Program-made: the position numbers and the translations under genes | Virus record (IMG/VR): IMGVR_UViG_3300021356_000039 | Location: 1 to 44,521 of that record | Source of the DNA: a virus | Direction: 5' to 3' (one strand) | Length of the DNA stretch: 44,521 nucleotides | The notes under the pieces: generated by a model | Told to the model about the DNA's origin: nothing | Database searches by the model: none | Seen by the model: only the letters and a program-made list of their open reading frames with translations | Shown: positions 8,925 to 15,991 of the stretch, piece by piece | Position numbering within the stretch: the first letter of the stretch is position 1 | How the letters are laid out: the number at the start of each line of letters is the position of its first letter

Positions 8925-10997
8925 TCAGAATGATCCGCCATCGATTGTTGCATTCGTGATTACAATTGTGTTTCCATCACAACCAATTACCTCATCCGTA
9001 GTTCCACTACATCCGTTGACATACAGAGAAGCAACTTCCAGTGCGCCACCAGTGTTATTGGTCAGAACACCCGAAGATTCGGACACATCTTGCGAAACAA
9101 CAACTCTTGAAGTGCTGTCGTCCCAATAGACTGCTGCCTTCTTAGCAGAACCAGAATAGTAGTTAAGGAGAACACCAATATCTTTGTTCAGGTCAGAAGA
9201 TGGTGCAGAACCATCAACCATTCCCAGTTCCAGGAGTTGGTCTTCAATGGTTGTCTGAGAGGTATTAACCTGCGTGGTAGAACCGTTGACGTACAGGTTA
9301 CCAGTAACCGTCAGGTTGTTGGAGACAGTAACGTCATTAGGAAGACCAATCGTAACGGTCTGGTTTGATGCAACAGTTTCAATCTCGTTAGCAGTACCAG
9401 CAATCGTCAGTGACTGGGAATCGAGATCAATAGCACCAGTTCCAGAATCACCAGCAAGGTCAAGATCCTGTGCAGTTACCTGAGAATCAACATATGCCTT
9501 AATCGACTGCTGAGTTGCCAGTGACGTTGCACTGTTGCTAGTCATGTCATCCTCATCGAGGACAGCGTTGACTGCAGTGCTGGTTCCTAAGGTTAAGTTG
9601 CCTCTCAGAGTAGCATCATAGTTGGTGTTAACAACATTGCTCTGGAAGACTGCCGCGTTACCCATCAGGGAGTGAGCGGAACACTGATAGTGGAGAACAG
9701 GGGGAGTCTCATCACCGACGACAACCTGAGTATAAGCACCAGCACTACCAGGAGTGCCGTTGGTGGTTATGTTGGTTGTATATTGTGTGGTCTTATCAGA
9801 CTCAAGATAGAACAGAAGTGGGTGACCACTGTTGGTGCTATCTGCCTGATCGAAGCGATAGGTCTTACCAGGAACCAGGGTAATGATTGGTGATTCCTGA
9901 CCGTCAATGAAGTAACCTGAAGAAGAACCAGAACCGTTATATCTGTGATCGGAAGTCTTGGAAGCAACGGTGACAACGAAAGTGGTTGTTGCTGCTGCTT
10001 TTGTACCAAACAGTGCATTATAACCACGAACACTGGTCGTAGTTGTAATACCAGAGGTATTAACGTTATCCAGAGCAATGGTTCCAGCGATGTCGTGACC
10101 GTCGCCATTAGCATCGATAGCACCCGTAACAGTTGCAATACCAGCAATCGTTACATTATCAAGTGCAATGGTTCCAGCGATATCGTGACCATCGCCGTTA
10201 ACATCCAAAGCAGCACCAAGTGCCAGAGTGGATCCATCGAAAGTCAGATTTGCATCATCTTCCAGAGCACCTGAAGTACCAGCAATAACAACACGGTTAT
10301 CGGTGAGGTCACTAACAGTTGCAGAAGAAAGAGTGGTTTCTCCACCAGAAATGTCTGCTCCACCATTACCGTCAATTTGACCAGTGACAGTAGTGATACC
10401 AGATACGGTTACGTGATCCAGTGCAACGGCACCAGCGATATCATGATCTGTACCGTTGACATCTAGAGTGGAGGTTACTGTAAGATTTCCACCAACAGTA
10501 ACGTTATCGGGGAGACCAATTTGAATCTGGTCGTCGGATACTGTGGTCTCAATTTCATTTGCAGTACCAGCAAACGTTAAAGTGCTACCAGTGCTGAAGG
10601 TGTCGTCAGAACCAGAGTCAGCAGCAAGAGTGAAGTTGGAAGCAGCAGGTGCAGAGAACGACAGGTTACCAGAACCGTCACTGGTAAGAATATCACCATT
10701 ATTACCGTCGTCCGCAGGCATGGTCAGCGTATAACTTGCTGCCAGGGAGTTAGGTGACTTAATGGTAACGGCATTCGTACCGTTATCTGTACCTTCTACG
10801 AGTTTGACACCACTACCAACGCTGTTGGTATTGACTGACCAATATCTACCAGAACCTACGAATTGGTTGTTATTAGTGGTAGAGTCGATGCCGACGTAAA
10901 GATCATAAGCATCTGTAGTAAAGCCTGGTTCACCTGCCCTCAATCCAGGGAGATTTGCAAGGAGGCCTCTCTTAAACTGAATTACGGGAGCCGCCAT
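8925..10997 (-). CDS. Fibre-like structural protein with cupredoxin-like copper-site domain
   Basis: A 690-residue virion protein. Residues 1-45 (IQFKRGLLANLPGLRAGEPGF) resemble the N-terminal attachment segment of the collagen-like fibre and Mtd-type proteins. Residues about 178-330 carry repeated DVNG-x-x-HDIAG modules. Residues about 335-455 form a cupredoxin-like domain. The candidate type 1 copper ligands are all present: His392 (in SGHPLLFY), Cys439, His442 and Met445 (in YQCSAHSLMG), a Cys-x2-His-x2-Met spacing near the Cys-x2-His-x4-Met of plastocyanin. The C-terminal third is beta-rich and ends TIDGGSF, like the two small proteins encoded upstream. It has its own late promoter and is followed by a terminator, so it forms a single-gene unit. 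Copper binding is inference from the motif. Confidence 0.75.
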   Translation of the reverse strand: MAAPVIQFKRGLLANLPGLRAGEPGFTTDAYDLYVGIDSTTNNNQFVGSGRYWSVNTNSVGSGVKLVEGTDNGTNAVTIKSPNSLAASYTLTMPADDGNNGDILTSDGSGNLSFSAPAASNFTLAADSGSDDTFSTGSTLTFAGTANEIETTVSDDQIQIGLPDNVTVGGNLTVTSTLDVNGTDHDIAGAVALDHVTVSGITTVTGQIDGNGGADISGGETTLSSATVSDLTDNRVVIAGTSGALEDDANLTFDGSTLALGAALDVNGDGHDIAGTIALDNVTIAGIATVTGAIDANGDGHDIAGTIALDNVNTSGITTTTSVRGYNALFGTKAAATTTFVVTVASKTSDHRYNGSGSSSGYFIDGQESPIITLVPGKTYRFDQADSTNSGHPLLFYLESDKTTQYTTNITTNGTPGSAGAYTQVVVGDETPPVLHYQCSAHSLMGNAAVFQSNVVNTNYDATLRGNLTLGTSTAVNAVLDEDDMTSNSATSLATQQSIKAYVDSQVTAQDLDLAGDSGTGAIDLDSQSLTIAGTANEIETVASNQTVTIGLPNDVTVSNNLTVTGNLYVNGSTTQVNTSQTTIEDQLLELGMVDGSAPSSDLNKDIGVLLNYYSGSAKKAAVYWDDSTSRVVVSQDVSESSGVLTNNTGGALEVASLYVNGCSGTTDEVIGCDGNTIVITNATIDGGSF

Positions 10998-11005
10998 CTG
11001 TATTA

Positions 11006-11019
11006 AACACTAGTGTTTT
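11006..11019. repeat. Perfect 14 bp palindrome in leader of the 690-residue fibre gene
   Basis: AAACACTAGTGTTT is its own reverse complement and lies between the late promoter core (11023-11030) and the start codon at 10997. It is placed like the 8650-8663 palindrome but has a different sequence. Confidence 0.65.
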
Positions 11020-11022
11020 TAG

Positions 11023-11030
11023 TATTTATA
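11023..11030 (-). promoter_or_regulatory. T4-like late promoter for the 690-residue fibre gene
   Basis: The minus strand reads TATAAATA, a perfect late core, followed by CTAAAAACA leading into the palindrome at 11006-11019. The start codon is 26 bases downstream of the core. A 12 bp palindrome TATCATATGATA (11029-11040) overlaps its upstream edge. Confidence 0.8.
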
Positions 11031-11041
11031 TCATATGATAC

Positions 11042-11281
11042 TTAGAAACTACCACCGTCTACCGAAGACAAATCCATATTAGCAGGATCAATCTCCGATT
11101 CAATCTGAGTAACAAAATCGTCTGGTAAATCTCCATCAAGAACTTGATCGGATGAAAAAACATCGTCCATAGATTTCACTACAAATTTATTTTGTGATGC
11201 ATCGTATGCAACTAAATGTTTGTTTTTAGAATTACCAAGAGTACCAAAATTAGTATCTCCCATATCTCTAAAAGACGCCAT
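11042..11281 (-). CDS. Small acidic virion-associated protein ending DGGSF
   Basis: A 79-residue acidic protein of unknown function. Its C-terminal half (DGDLPDDFVTQIESEID, then SVDGGSF) is clearly paralogous to that of the 113-residue protein encoded just upstream, and the last five residues also match the C-terminus of the 690-residue fibre. Its ATG shares one base with the TGA of the 113-residue gene, so the two are translationally coupled. The paralogy and position between small terminase and fibre genes suggest a small structural or fibre-connecting protein. No known domain is recognised. Confidence 0.7.
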   Translation of the reverse strand: MASFRDMGDTNFGTLGNSKNKHLVAYDASQNKFVVKSMDDVFSSDQVLDGDLPDDFVTQIESEIDPANMDLSSVDGGSF

Positions 11282-11622
11282 CAGACGAATCCTCCACCGT
11301 CAATTTCATCGAGTTGAACATTTCCAAGATCAATTTCATCTTCAAGTTGTGTGATGAAGTCATCAGGAAGATCGTTATCATCTACAGATGCGCTCAGTAC
11401 AACATCCGGATCTACTAATATGAATTTATCTGATGCCGAATCATAAATCATGACAAATCCATCCTCAGCTTCTGTTGGATTTATATCAACATCACCAAGA
11501 TCCTGAACATCGACAGCGGTTCTTTGTAGTCTTACACTTCTACTACTTGAAGCAGATGATGTTCCTATTTCTTTTTTTAAAATGACTCTATTTGCGGTTG
11601 ATGCTTTTCTGACTACTGGCAT
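11281..11622 (-). CDS. Small acidic virion-associated protein ending DGGGFV
   Basis: A 113-residue protein with a basic, Ser-rich N-terminal 40 residues and an acidic C-terminal half. Shared with the 79-residue downstream protein are a segment DxxSDKFIxV/DxSQNKFVV, the block LPDDFITQLEDEID and the end DGGGF. The leader shows no promoter core, so it is probably co-transcribed with the 110-residue gene five bases upstream. Function is unknown; tail or fibre adaptor is only a positional guess. Confidence 0.7.
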   Translation of the reverse strand: MPVVRKASTANRVILKKEIGTSSASSSRSVRLQRTAVDVQDLGDVDINPTEAEDGFVMIYDSASDKFILVDPDVVLSASVDDNDLPDDFITQLEDEIDLGNVQLDEIDGGGFV

Positions 11623-11627
11623 AGTTT

Positions 11628-11960
11628 TTACGTGCTAATACCTGCGGTTACGAGTGCCATACCTTCTACTAGTCTAGTTTTAGTCCCAGTAGAAGATGTT
11701 AATCTAACATCATACAAATAACGACCTGGAGAAAGAGATCCTGTTACCCCACTAGTCATCGCGATTGCAACTTCTCCCGTTCCACCAGTAATATTAACTG
11801 TAAATGAAGTTGATTCAGTTGCAGCGGGATGTTTCTTTACCTTTGCTTCTCCACTATACCCAGAAAGATTGGACGCAGATCCATCTGTCTCAGTAGACTG
11901 GAAAGTCTCCTCAAAGTTCGCACCCTGAGGGATAGTAATGTTAATAACAGGATTCGCCAT
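11628..11960 (-). CDS. Small beta-sandwich-like phage protein
   Basis: A 110-residue protein, predicted all-beta. It begins with INITIPQGANFEETFQ, followed by a Leu-Ser-Gly-Tyr strand (NLSGYSGEAKVKKHP) and SPGRYLYDVRL. This pattern resembles small immunoglobulin-like or upper-baseplate N-terminal domains of phages, recalled from general familiarity and not verified. A good ribosome binding site (AAGGA) precedes the ATG. It lies 13 bases after the small terminase stop, with a degenerate late-promoter-like CTAAATAGTTAAAAAAG between them. A role as a virion decoration or connector protein is inference. Confidence 0.65.
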   Translation of the reverse strand: MANPVINITIPQGANFEETFQSTETDGSASNLSGYSGEAKVKKHPAATESTSFTVNITGGTGEVAIAMTSGVTGSLSPGRYLYDVRLTSSTGTKTRLVEGMALVTAGIST

Positions 11961-11973
11961 GGTCCTTTTTTAA

Positions 11974-12417
11974 CTATTTAGATTGATCTTGCTCTTTACC
12001 TTGGTTCTTAAGTAACTTTGATAATTCTGCAGTAGATCCTACAAACAATGCATTAGTAACGTTCGTTGGACCTTTGGCAACTGATTCTTCTTCAACGTCT
12101 TTGAGTTTCTTCTGCAACTCCATTAACTTATCAGTTGCATCTGCAACGTTCTTAATTAACTGGCCTGCAACCTCATACGCTCTAGGCATCTCACTCTCTT
12201 GAGCAAGTTCAAGAATGCCGTTGATTGCTTCTTGTCCCTTTTCTATAATAGAATATAAATTGCCCCTGGTATATTCATAATCTTTCTTTATATCATCTGT
12301 AGAAGATGCCGATGTTGGGACAGGTTTCGGCGTGTCTTTTACTGGTTCTGGAGCAACAATGTCTGCGGCAACATCAAAAGTTTCATTGAGTTCATCAAAC
12401 TGTTTTGTCATTTTCAT
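11974..12417 (-). CDS. gp16: Terminase small subunit (T4 gp16-like)
   Basis: A 147-residue protein close in size to T4 gp16 (164 residues). It regulates packaging by binding DNA and stimulating the large terminase gp17 as a ring-forming subunit. Features shared with T4 gp16 are a variable acidic/Pro-rich N-terminus, a DDIKKDYEYTRGNLY segment matching LEDDYGVVRRNMH, the helical stretch EMPRAYEVAGQLIKNVADATDKLMELQKKLKDVE, and the end NALFVGSTAELSKLL matching NATVFMGSPTELMDEI. Two in-frame ATGs are possible (codons 1 and 3); AGGA lies close before the first. The gene follows gp15 as in T4. gp17, next in T4, is not in the window and presumably lies past the fibre cassette. Confidence 0.9.
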   Translation of the reverse strand: MKMTKQFDELNETFDVAADIVAPEPVKDTPKPVPTSASSTDDIKKDYEYTRGNLYSIIEKGQEAINGILELAQESEMPRAYEVAGQLIKNVADATDKLMELQKKLKDVEEESVAKGPTNVTNALFVGSTAELSKLLKNQGKEQDQSK

Positions 12418-12424
12418 TTTCCTA

Positions 12425-13426
12425 TCAATAGCTTACACTGAAACCAAAATCATCTCCATCTTGGATAAGGGCATCGTCCGAATCTGTAATAGACTTGATC
12501 GATTCTCCTTTGACATGTTTTGTTGGCGTCGTGCCATCTTGACCCCTCTTGACCTTGATACTGTCGGTAAGAACATCGAGAACATAAAGTTCTTCTCCAT
12601 CAAGTTCAACATATGTATTTTCTGTAATCGTAGAAGGATCTGCAACCTTAATGAGGACATCGCCAAGTTCAATGTCTTCATCGAGAGTTGTAAGGACTGT
12701 TCCTGTATAGTTTTTAATCGCTCTAGGTTCAATTGCATATGTAAGATCTCTTTGTGGAGTTCCTGTTCCAAGAGTTCCTGCAACATAACCAATAGATGCC
12801 TTTTTGATGATATCTGCACTTGCGGATGCAACTGGTCCGAACAGATATGTTTTTGCACTGAATCTTAGCGTATATACTAAAGCTCTTCTTGTAGTAAAGT
12901 CACCTTCATAATCATCATCCATATTGATGCTTTCAAGAGTAACTGGAATATCTCTCTTCTCTCCGATAGACTCAATCAAATTTACCGACATAGTATATGC
13001 TGGTTGGAAATATGGAAGAATCTGCTCAACGATTTGAAGCATATCATCATTCAACTTAGTCATAATTGCCAGTTCAAATTCCATATTGTATGGAACAGGC
13101 ATATATGCAGTTTGAATTGCTTTTTTATCTGATGTAAGTCCTTTTTTAAACTTTTGAGTTTGAGTTACCTTTCTTGCAGGATCATATGTCAACCCAACAA
13201 ACTCAAATGACATTCTAGGCAATGTCAAAGAAGTAGACTTATTTAAGTTTGGTTGCTGCTCCAATCTTGCTAAAAACTTTTGCGTAGGACCATACGCCAA
13301 AGGAACCCTAAAGTCGTTTACAGTATTGCCAGAAGAGTTCTCCTGTTTGATTGAAATTTCGTTAAACAAAGAACCAAATGATATAATGGTCCTTCTAAAA
13401 ATTTCGTTATAAAAATACTCAAACAT
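12425..13426 (-). CDS. gp15: Tail sheath terminator / proximal tail protein (T4 gp15-like)
   Basis: A 333-residue homologue of T4 gp15 (272 residues), which caps the contracted or extended tail tube and sheath and joins tail to neck. Diagnostic matches are the start MFEYFYNEIFRR (T4 MFGYFYNSSFRR) and DDMLQIVEQILPYFQP, nearly identical to T4 DDMFQIVEQILPYFQP, around residues 130-145. After the conserved first 200 residues the C-terminus differs from T4 and contains a beta-rich segment (TTLDEDIELGDVLIKV). It sits between gp14 and gp16, as in T4. Confidence 0.93.
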   Translation of the reverse strand: MFEYFYNEIFRRTIISFGSLFNEISIKQENSSGNTVNDFRVPLAYGPTQKFLARLEQQPNLNKSTSLTLPRMSFEFVGLTYDPARKVTQTQKFKKGLTSDKKAIQTAYMPVPYNMEFELAIMTKLNDDMLQIVEQILPYFQPAYTMSVNLIESIGEKRDIPVTLESINMDDDYEGDFTTRRALVYTLRFSAKTYLFGPVASASADIIKKASIGYVAGTLGTGTPQRDLTYAIEPRAIKNYTGTVLTTLDEDIELGDVLIKVADPSTITENTYVELDGEELYVLDVLTDSIKVKRGQDGTTPTKHVKGESIKSITDSDDALIQDGDDFGFSVSY

Positions 13427-13457
13427 CGTTTTGGTTCTTGTTTAACAATTATTTAGG

Positions 13458-14885
13458 TCAGGGCATACCAAATGGATTAGTTTCGCTGAAATCGACAATA
13501 TTATCTGCAGCATCTTCGATTTCCTGATTGGAAGTAAATCCACTTTCTGGGAAAGTTGTGGTGCCAAGTTTGTAACTTGCGGAGGAAGCCGATCCGACAA
13601 TATTCTCTCCTACTGTAAAGTCTCCAGTTGCTCTGAATACTTCCAGTTTACTTGTAGAAGCAGTCCAAGAGACAACGATTGCTGTAGTTCCTGAAGAAGA
13701 ACCTGTAACGGTTTCGTTCTTCTGATAGGTTCCGACACCAACCAAGTTTGGTGCTCCAACTGTGATTGTGGGTACAGCGGTGTATCCCAAACCAGAGTTT
13801 GTATAGTGGATAGCGGTAATCGTACCTGCAGCACTAACAACAGCAGTCGCAGCAGCAGATACACTAGAAACTCCACTAAAAGTAATTGTAGGTGGCAGTG
13901 TTGAAATATAACCAGAACCACCGTCAGTGATAGTAATAACACCACTAGCAACTCCATTACCAATTGCGGCAGTTGCTGCTGCTCCTACACCATCGCCAAC
14001 AAATCTAACTCCAGGTGCTTCGGTGTATCCACAACCAGGATTTACCAGATAAACTCTCTGAACTGATTGTGCTACTGGGTTGACATTTAATTCACAGGCA
14101 ACAATACCTGAGATTCTTGAAGCGGTTGCAATACCCGATGTTCCTCCAGATGGTGCAGAAGAGATAGCAACTCTTGGATTATATGTGTAACCACCACCTC
14201 TATTGGTTACGTTAATGAATCTAATACCACCATCGCAGATTTCAGCAACAGTAGCAGTTGCTGTGGTTCCTGATCCAATTAGATTCAGAGTTCTTGAGAA
14301 CACAGATCCTTCTACAATTCCATCACCATCCTCATCAATAAGATTGCTAGTAATGGTGTCATCAATTTCATCAATATCAGTATCGATAAGTTCATTGCCA
14401 TATCTGAACAGTTCACACTTCAGAGTGTAGACATATCCCTTCTGTAGTTGATAGAAAGGTTTTTCATGTTCTACAAACTTAATTTCAAAAAGTCTGTCTC
14501 CAAGAGGGAAGTAAACTAAATCCCCTTCCTTGGGTCTTGTGCTTAATTTAATGTCATCTTGACCTTTAATCAAAGGAGTGATGTATGATTCAAATCTCTC
14601 TTTAGAAATTGTAAGTGATATTTCCTGCGTAGATTGAATGCCAAACTTTGAAAGAATAGTCGTCTGATCACCATATCCTTCAAAATTTTCTACATATGCC
14701 TCAAGAGGATATGCATCTTTGAATTCAGATTCAATAACCTCTCTAATCACAGTCTTCTCTGTGACATATCTTCTAGGCATATAATGAACTTCAACTCCAT
14801 ACATTCGGAGTTGTTCGTTAATTAAGTCCTGAATCAGATTCTGTTCTGACGGAGCACCTTGTAAAAAGAATGGATTAAGTGCCAT
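13458..14885 (-). CDS. gp14: Neck protein (T4 gp14-like) with inserted GxGY repeats
   Basis: A 475-residue protein, almost twice the length of T4 gp14 (256), a head-completion protein that with gp13 closes the neck after packaging. The N-terminal 160 residues match T4: RMYGVEVHYMPRRYV, AYVENFEGYG, KFGIQ, and KEGDLVYFPLGDRLFEI followed by PFYQL. Residues about 200-460 are additional and consist of repeated beta units with the pattern G-x-GY-x(2-5)-P-x-(I/V)-x-(I/F), seen at least four times (GGGYTYNPRVAI, GCGYTEAPGVRF, GSGYISTLPPTITF, GLGYTAVPTITV). Similar units occur in the giant baseplate proteins of this window. The repeats may project from the neck as decoration; this is inference. Confidence 0.92.
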   Translation of the reverse strand: MALNPFFLQGAPSEQNLIQDLINEQLRMYGVEVHYMPRRYVTEKTVIREVIESEFKDAYPLEAYVENFEGYGDQTTILSKFGIQSTQEISLTISKERFESYITPLIKGQDDIKLSTRPKEGDLVYFPLGDRLFEIKFVEHEKPFYQLQKGYVYTLKCELFRYGNELIDTDIDEIDDTITSNLIDEDGDGIVEGSVFSRTLNLIGSGTTATATVAEICDGGIRFINVTNRGGGYTYNPRVAISSAPSGGTSGIATASRISGIVACELNVNPVAQSVQRVYLVNPGCGYTEAPGVRFVGDGVGAAATAAIGNGVASGVITITDGGSGYISTLPPTITFSGVSSVSAAATAVVSAAGTITAIHYTNSGLGYTAVPTITVGAPNLVGVGTYQKNETVTGSSSGTTAIVVSWTASTSKLEVFRATGDFTVGENIVGSASSASYKLGTTTFPESGFTSNQEIEDAADNIVDFSETNPFGMP

Positions 14886-14889
14886 AATA

Positions 14890-15735
14890 TCAACCGATCA
14901 TATCGAATGGAGGAAGTTCGTATGTGTTCGACATCTTCTCCATTATTTTTTCTAAATCTTTTTCTGCATCATCATACATTTGTCTACCATTCAGTTCAAC
15001 TCCACCTGGAAGTTTGACACCAGTAAACTTCATCATGTTCATACCCCACTGCCTCTTGATCAATGCAGTGAGATATGGTTTGAGGAATGAATCATTGTAA
15101 ACTCTTGCATAATCATTTGGATCTAATGTAGAGTGACATTGAATAATCAAATAGTCATCAACACTCACAGATCCCCAATCAAGATCCAAATACAATCTAT
15201 CTTGACGTTTATTAAATCTTATCTGTTTATCTGTGGTCAATAAGAAATTAATATCTTCCAAATATGTCTTCGTCATTGCATAGGTCAACATCTCTGTTGC
15301 CCCCCAGTAGTAGATATCGTTCAAGAACATCTGATATCTAACACTAAACATATTGTTAGTGACCGTGTTTGTTCCATCAAAGTGGAACAACTTAGTAACT
15401 CCAATTACGTTTGGAGGAACTTGTAAGTAGTTGCTATTTTCTTCGTATGTAAAGGTAGTGGCAGTTCCAACAATACTTGTAGTTGCTGTTGTAGTGGCGA
15501 TACCTACAGAGTTATTTCCGCCTCTAGTTCTACCCCTATCAATATCTGCTTGAGTAATTTTGTACTTATAATATGCTTCGTATACACCGTCAAAGTGTCT
15601 TTCCTGAAAATACTGAATGGCGTCATCTACCAGATCATCAATTTGCTCATCAGCAACATTGATTTCAAGAACAGGATATCCAAGTTGTCTTTTGCAGTAG
15701 TCTATCAGCTCCTGCCTAGTAGATGGTTGTGCCAT
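14890..15735 (-). CDS. gp13: Neck protein (T4 gp13-like)
   Basis: A 281-residue homologue of T4 gp13 (309 residues), a head-completion and connector protein that binds the portal side of the neck. Matches include ELIDYCKRQLGYPVLEINVADEQIDD (T4 [26 protein letters not shown]), YFQERHFDGVYEAYYKY, LPGGVELNGRQMYDDA (T4 LPGGVTIDGQRLIEEA) and the end PPFDMIG (T4 PPFGILVG). A Thr/Ala-rich loop at about residues 75-95 is not in T4. AAGGAG lies 10 bases before the ATG. The stop codon is followed four bases later by gp14, fitting a gp13-gp14 operon. Confidence 0.93.
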   Translation of the reverse strand: MAQPSTRQELIDYCKRQLGYPVLEINVADEQIDDLVDDAIQYFQERHFDGVYEAYYKYKITQADIDRGRTRGGNNSVGIATTTATTSIVGTATTFTYEENSNYLQVPPNVIGVTKLFHFDGTNTVTNNMFSVRYQMFLNDIYYWGATEMLTYAMTKTYLEDINFLLTTDKQIRFNKRQDRLYLDLDWGSVSVDDYLIIQCHSTLDPNDYARVYNDSFLKPYLTALIKRQWGMNMMKFTGVKLPGGVELNGRQMYDDAEKDLEKIMEKMSNTYELPPFDMIG

Positions 15736-15761
15736 TTACACATTACTCCTTATAATGCTAT

Positions 15762-15989
15762 TTAGTCTTGTTTCCTTGCCAAGTCCAATAGAAGAGATTT
15801 AATTTCACTTAAATCATTTTTAATCTCTTTTACTTCGGATTCAAGTTCTACAACTTTTTGTGATTGAGAGCGTCTTTTATTTCTTCTCTCAATATATTCA
15901 TTATATTCATTTTTATTTACGTTCAAAATCGCATTCGTCTCAGGATCCCTCTCTAAATTGAGGTGATCCTTTACTTTAATATTTTCCAT
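15762..15989 (-). CDS. Small coiled-coil protein between baseplate and neck genes
   Basis: A 75-residue, highly charged protein. Residues 1-30 are polar (VKDHLNLERDPETNAILN); residues 35-70 form a probable coiled coil (ELESEVKEIKNDLSEIKSLLLDL). It starts two bases after the stop of the 2509-residue gene and precedes gp13 by 26 bases. Similar short proteins recur at this place in cyanophage genomes as far as I recall. No function is known; a structural or scaffolding role is a guess from context. Confidence 0.7.
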   Translation of the reverse strand: MENIKVKDHLNLERDPETNAILNVNKNEYNEYIERRNKRRSQSQKVVELESEVKEIKNDLSEIKSLLLDLARKQD

Positions 15990-15991
15990 AA

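Noticed and set aside
12433-12858. A 141-codon minus-strand frame overlapping gp15
   Set aside because: It lies wholly inside gp15 in another frame, and gp15 is supported by strong T4 similarity.
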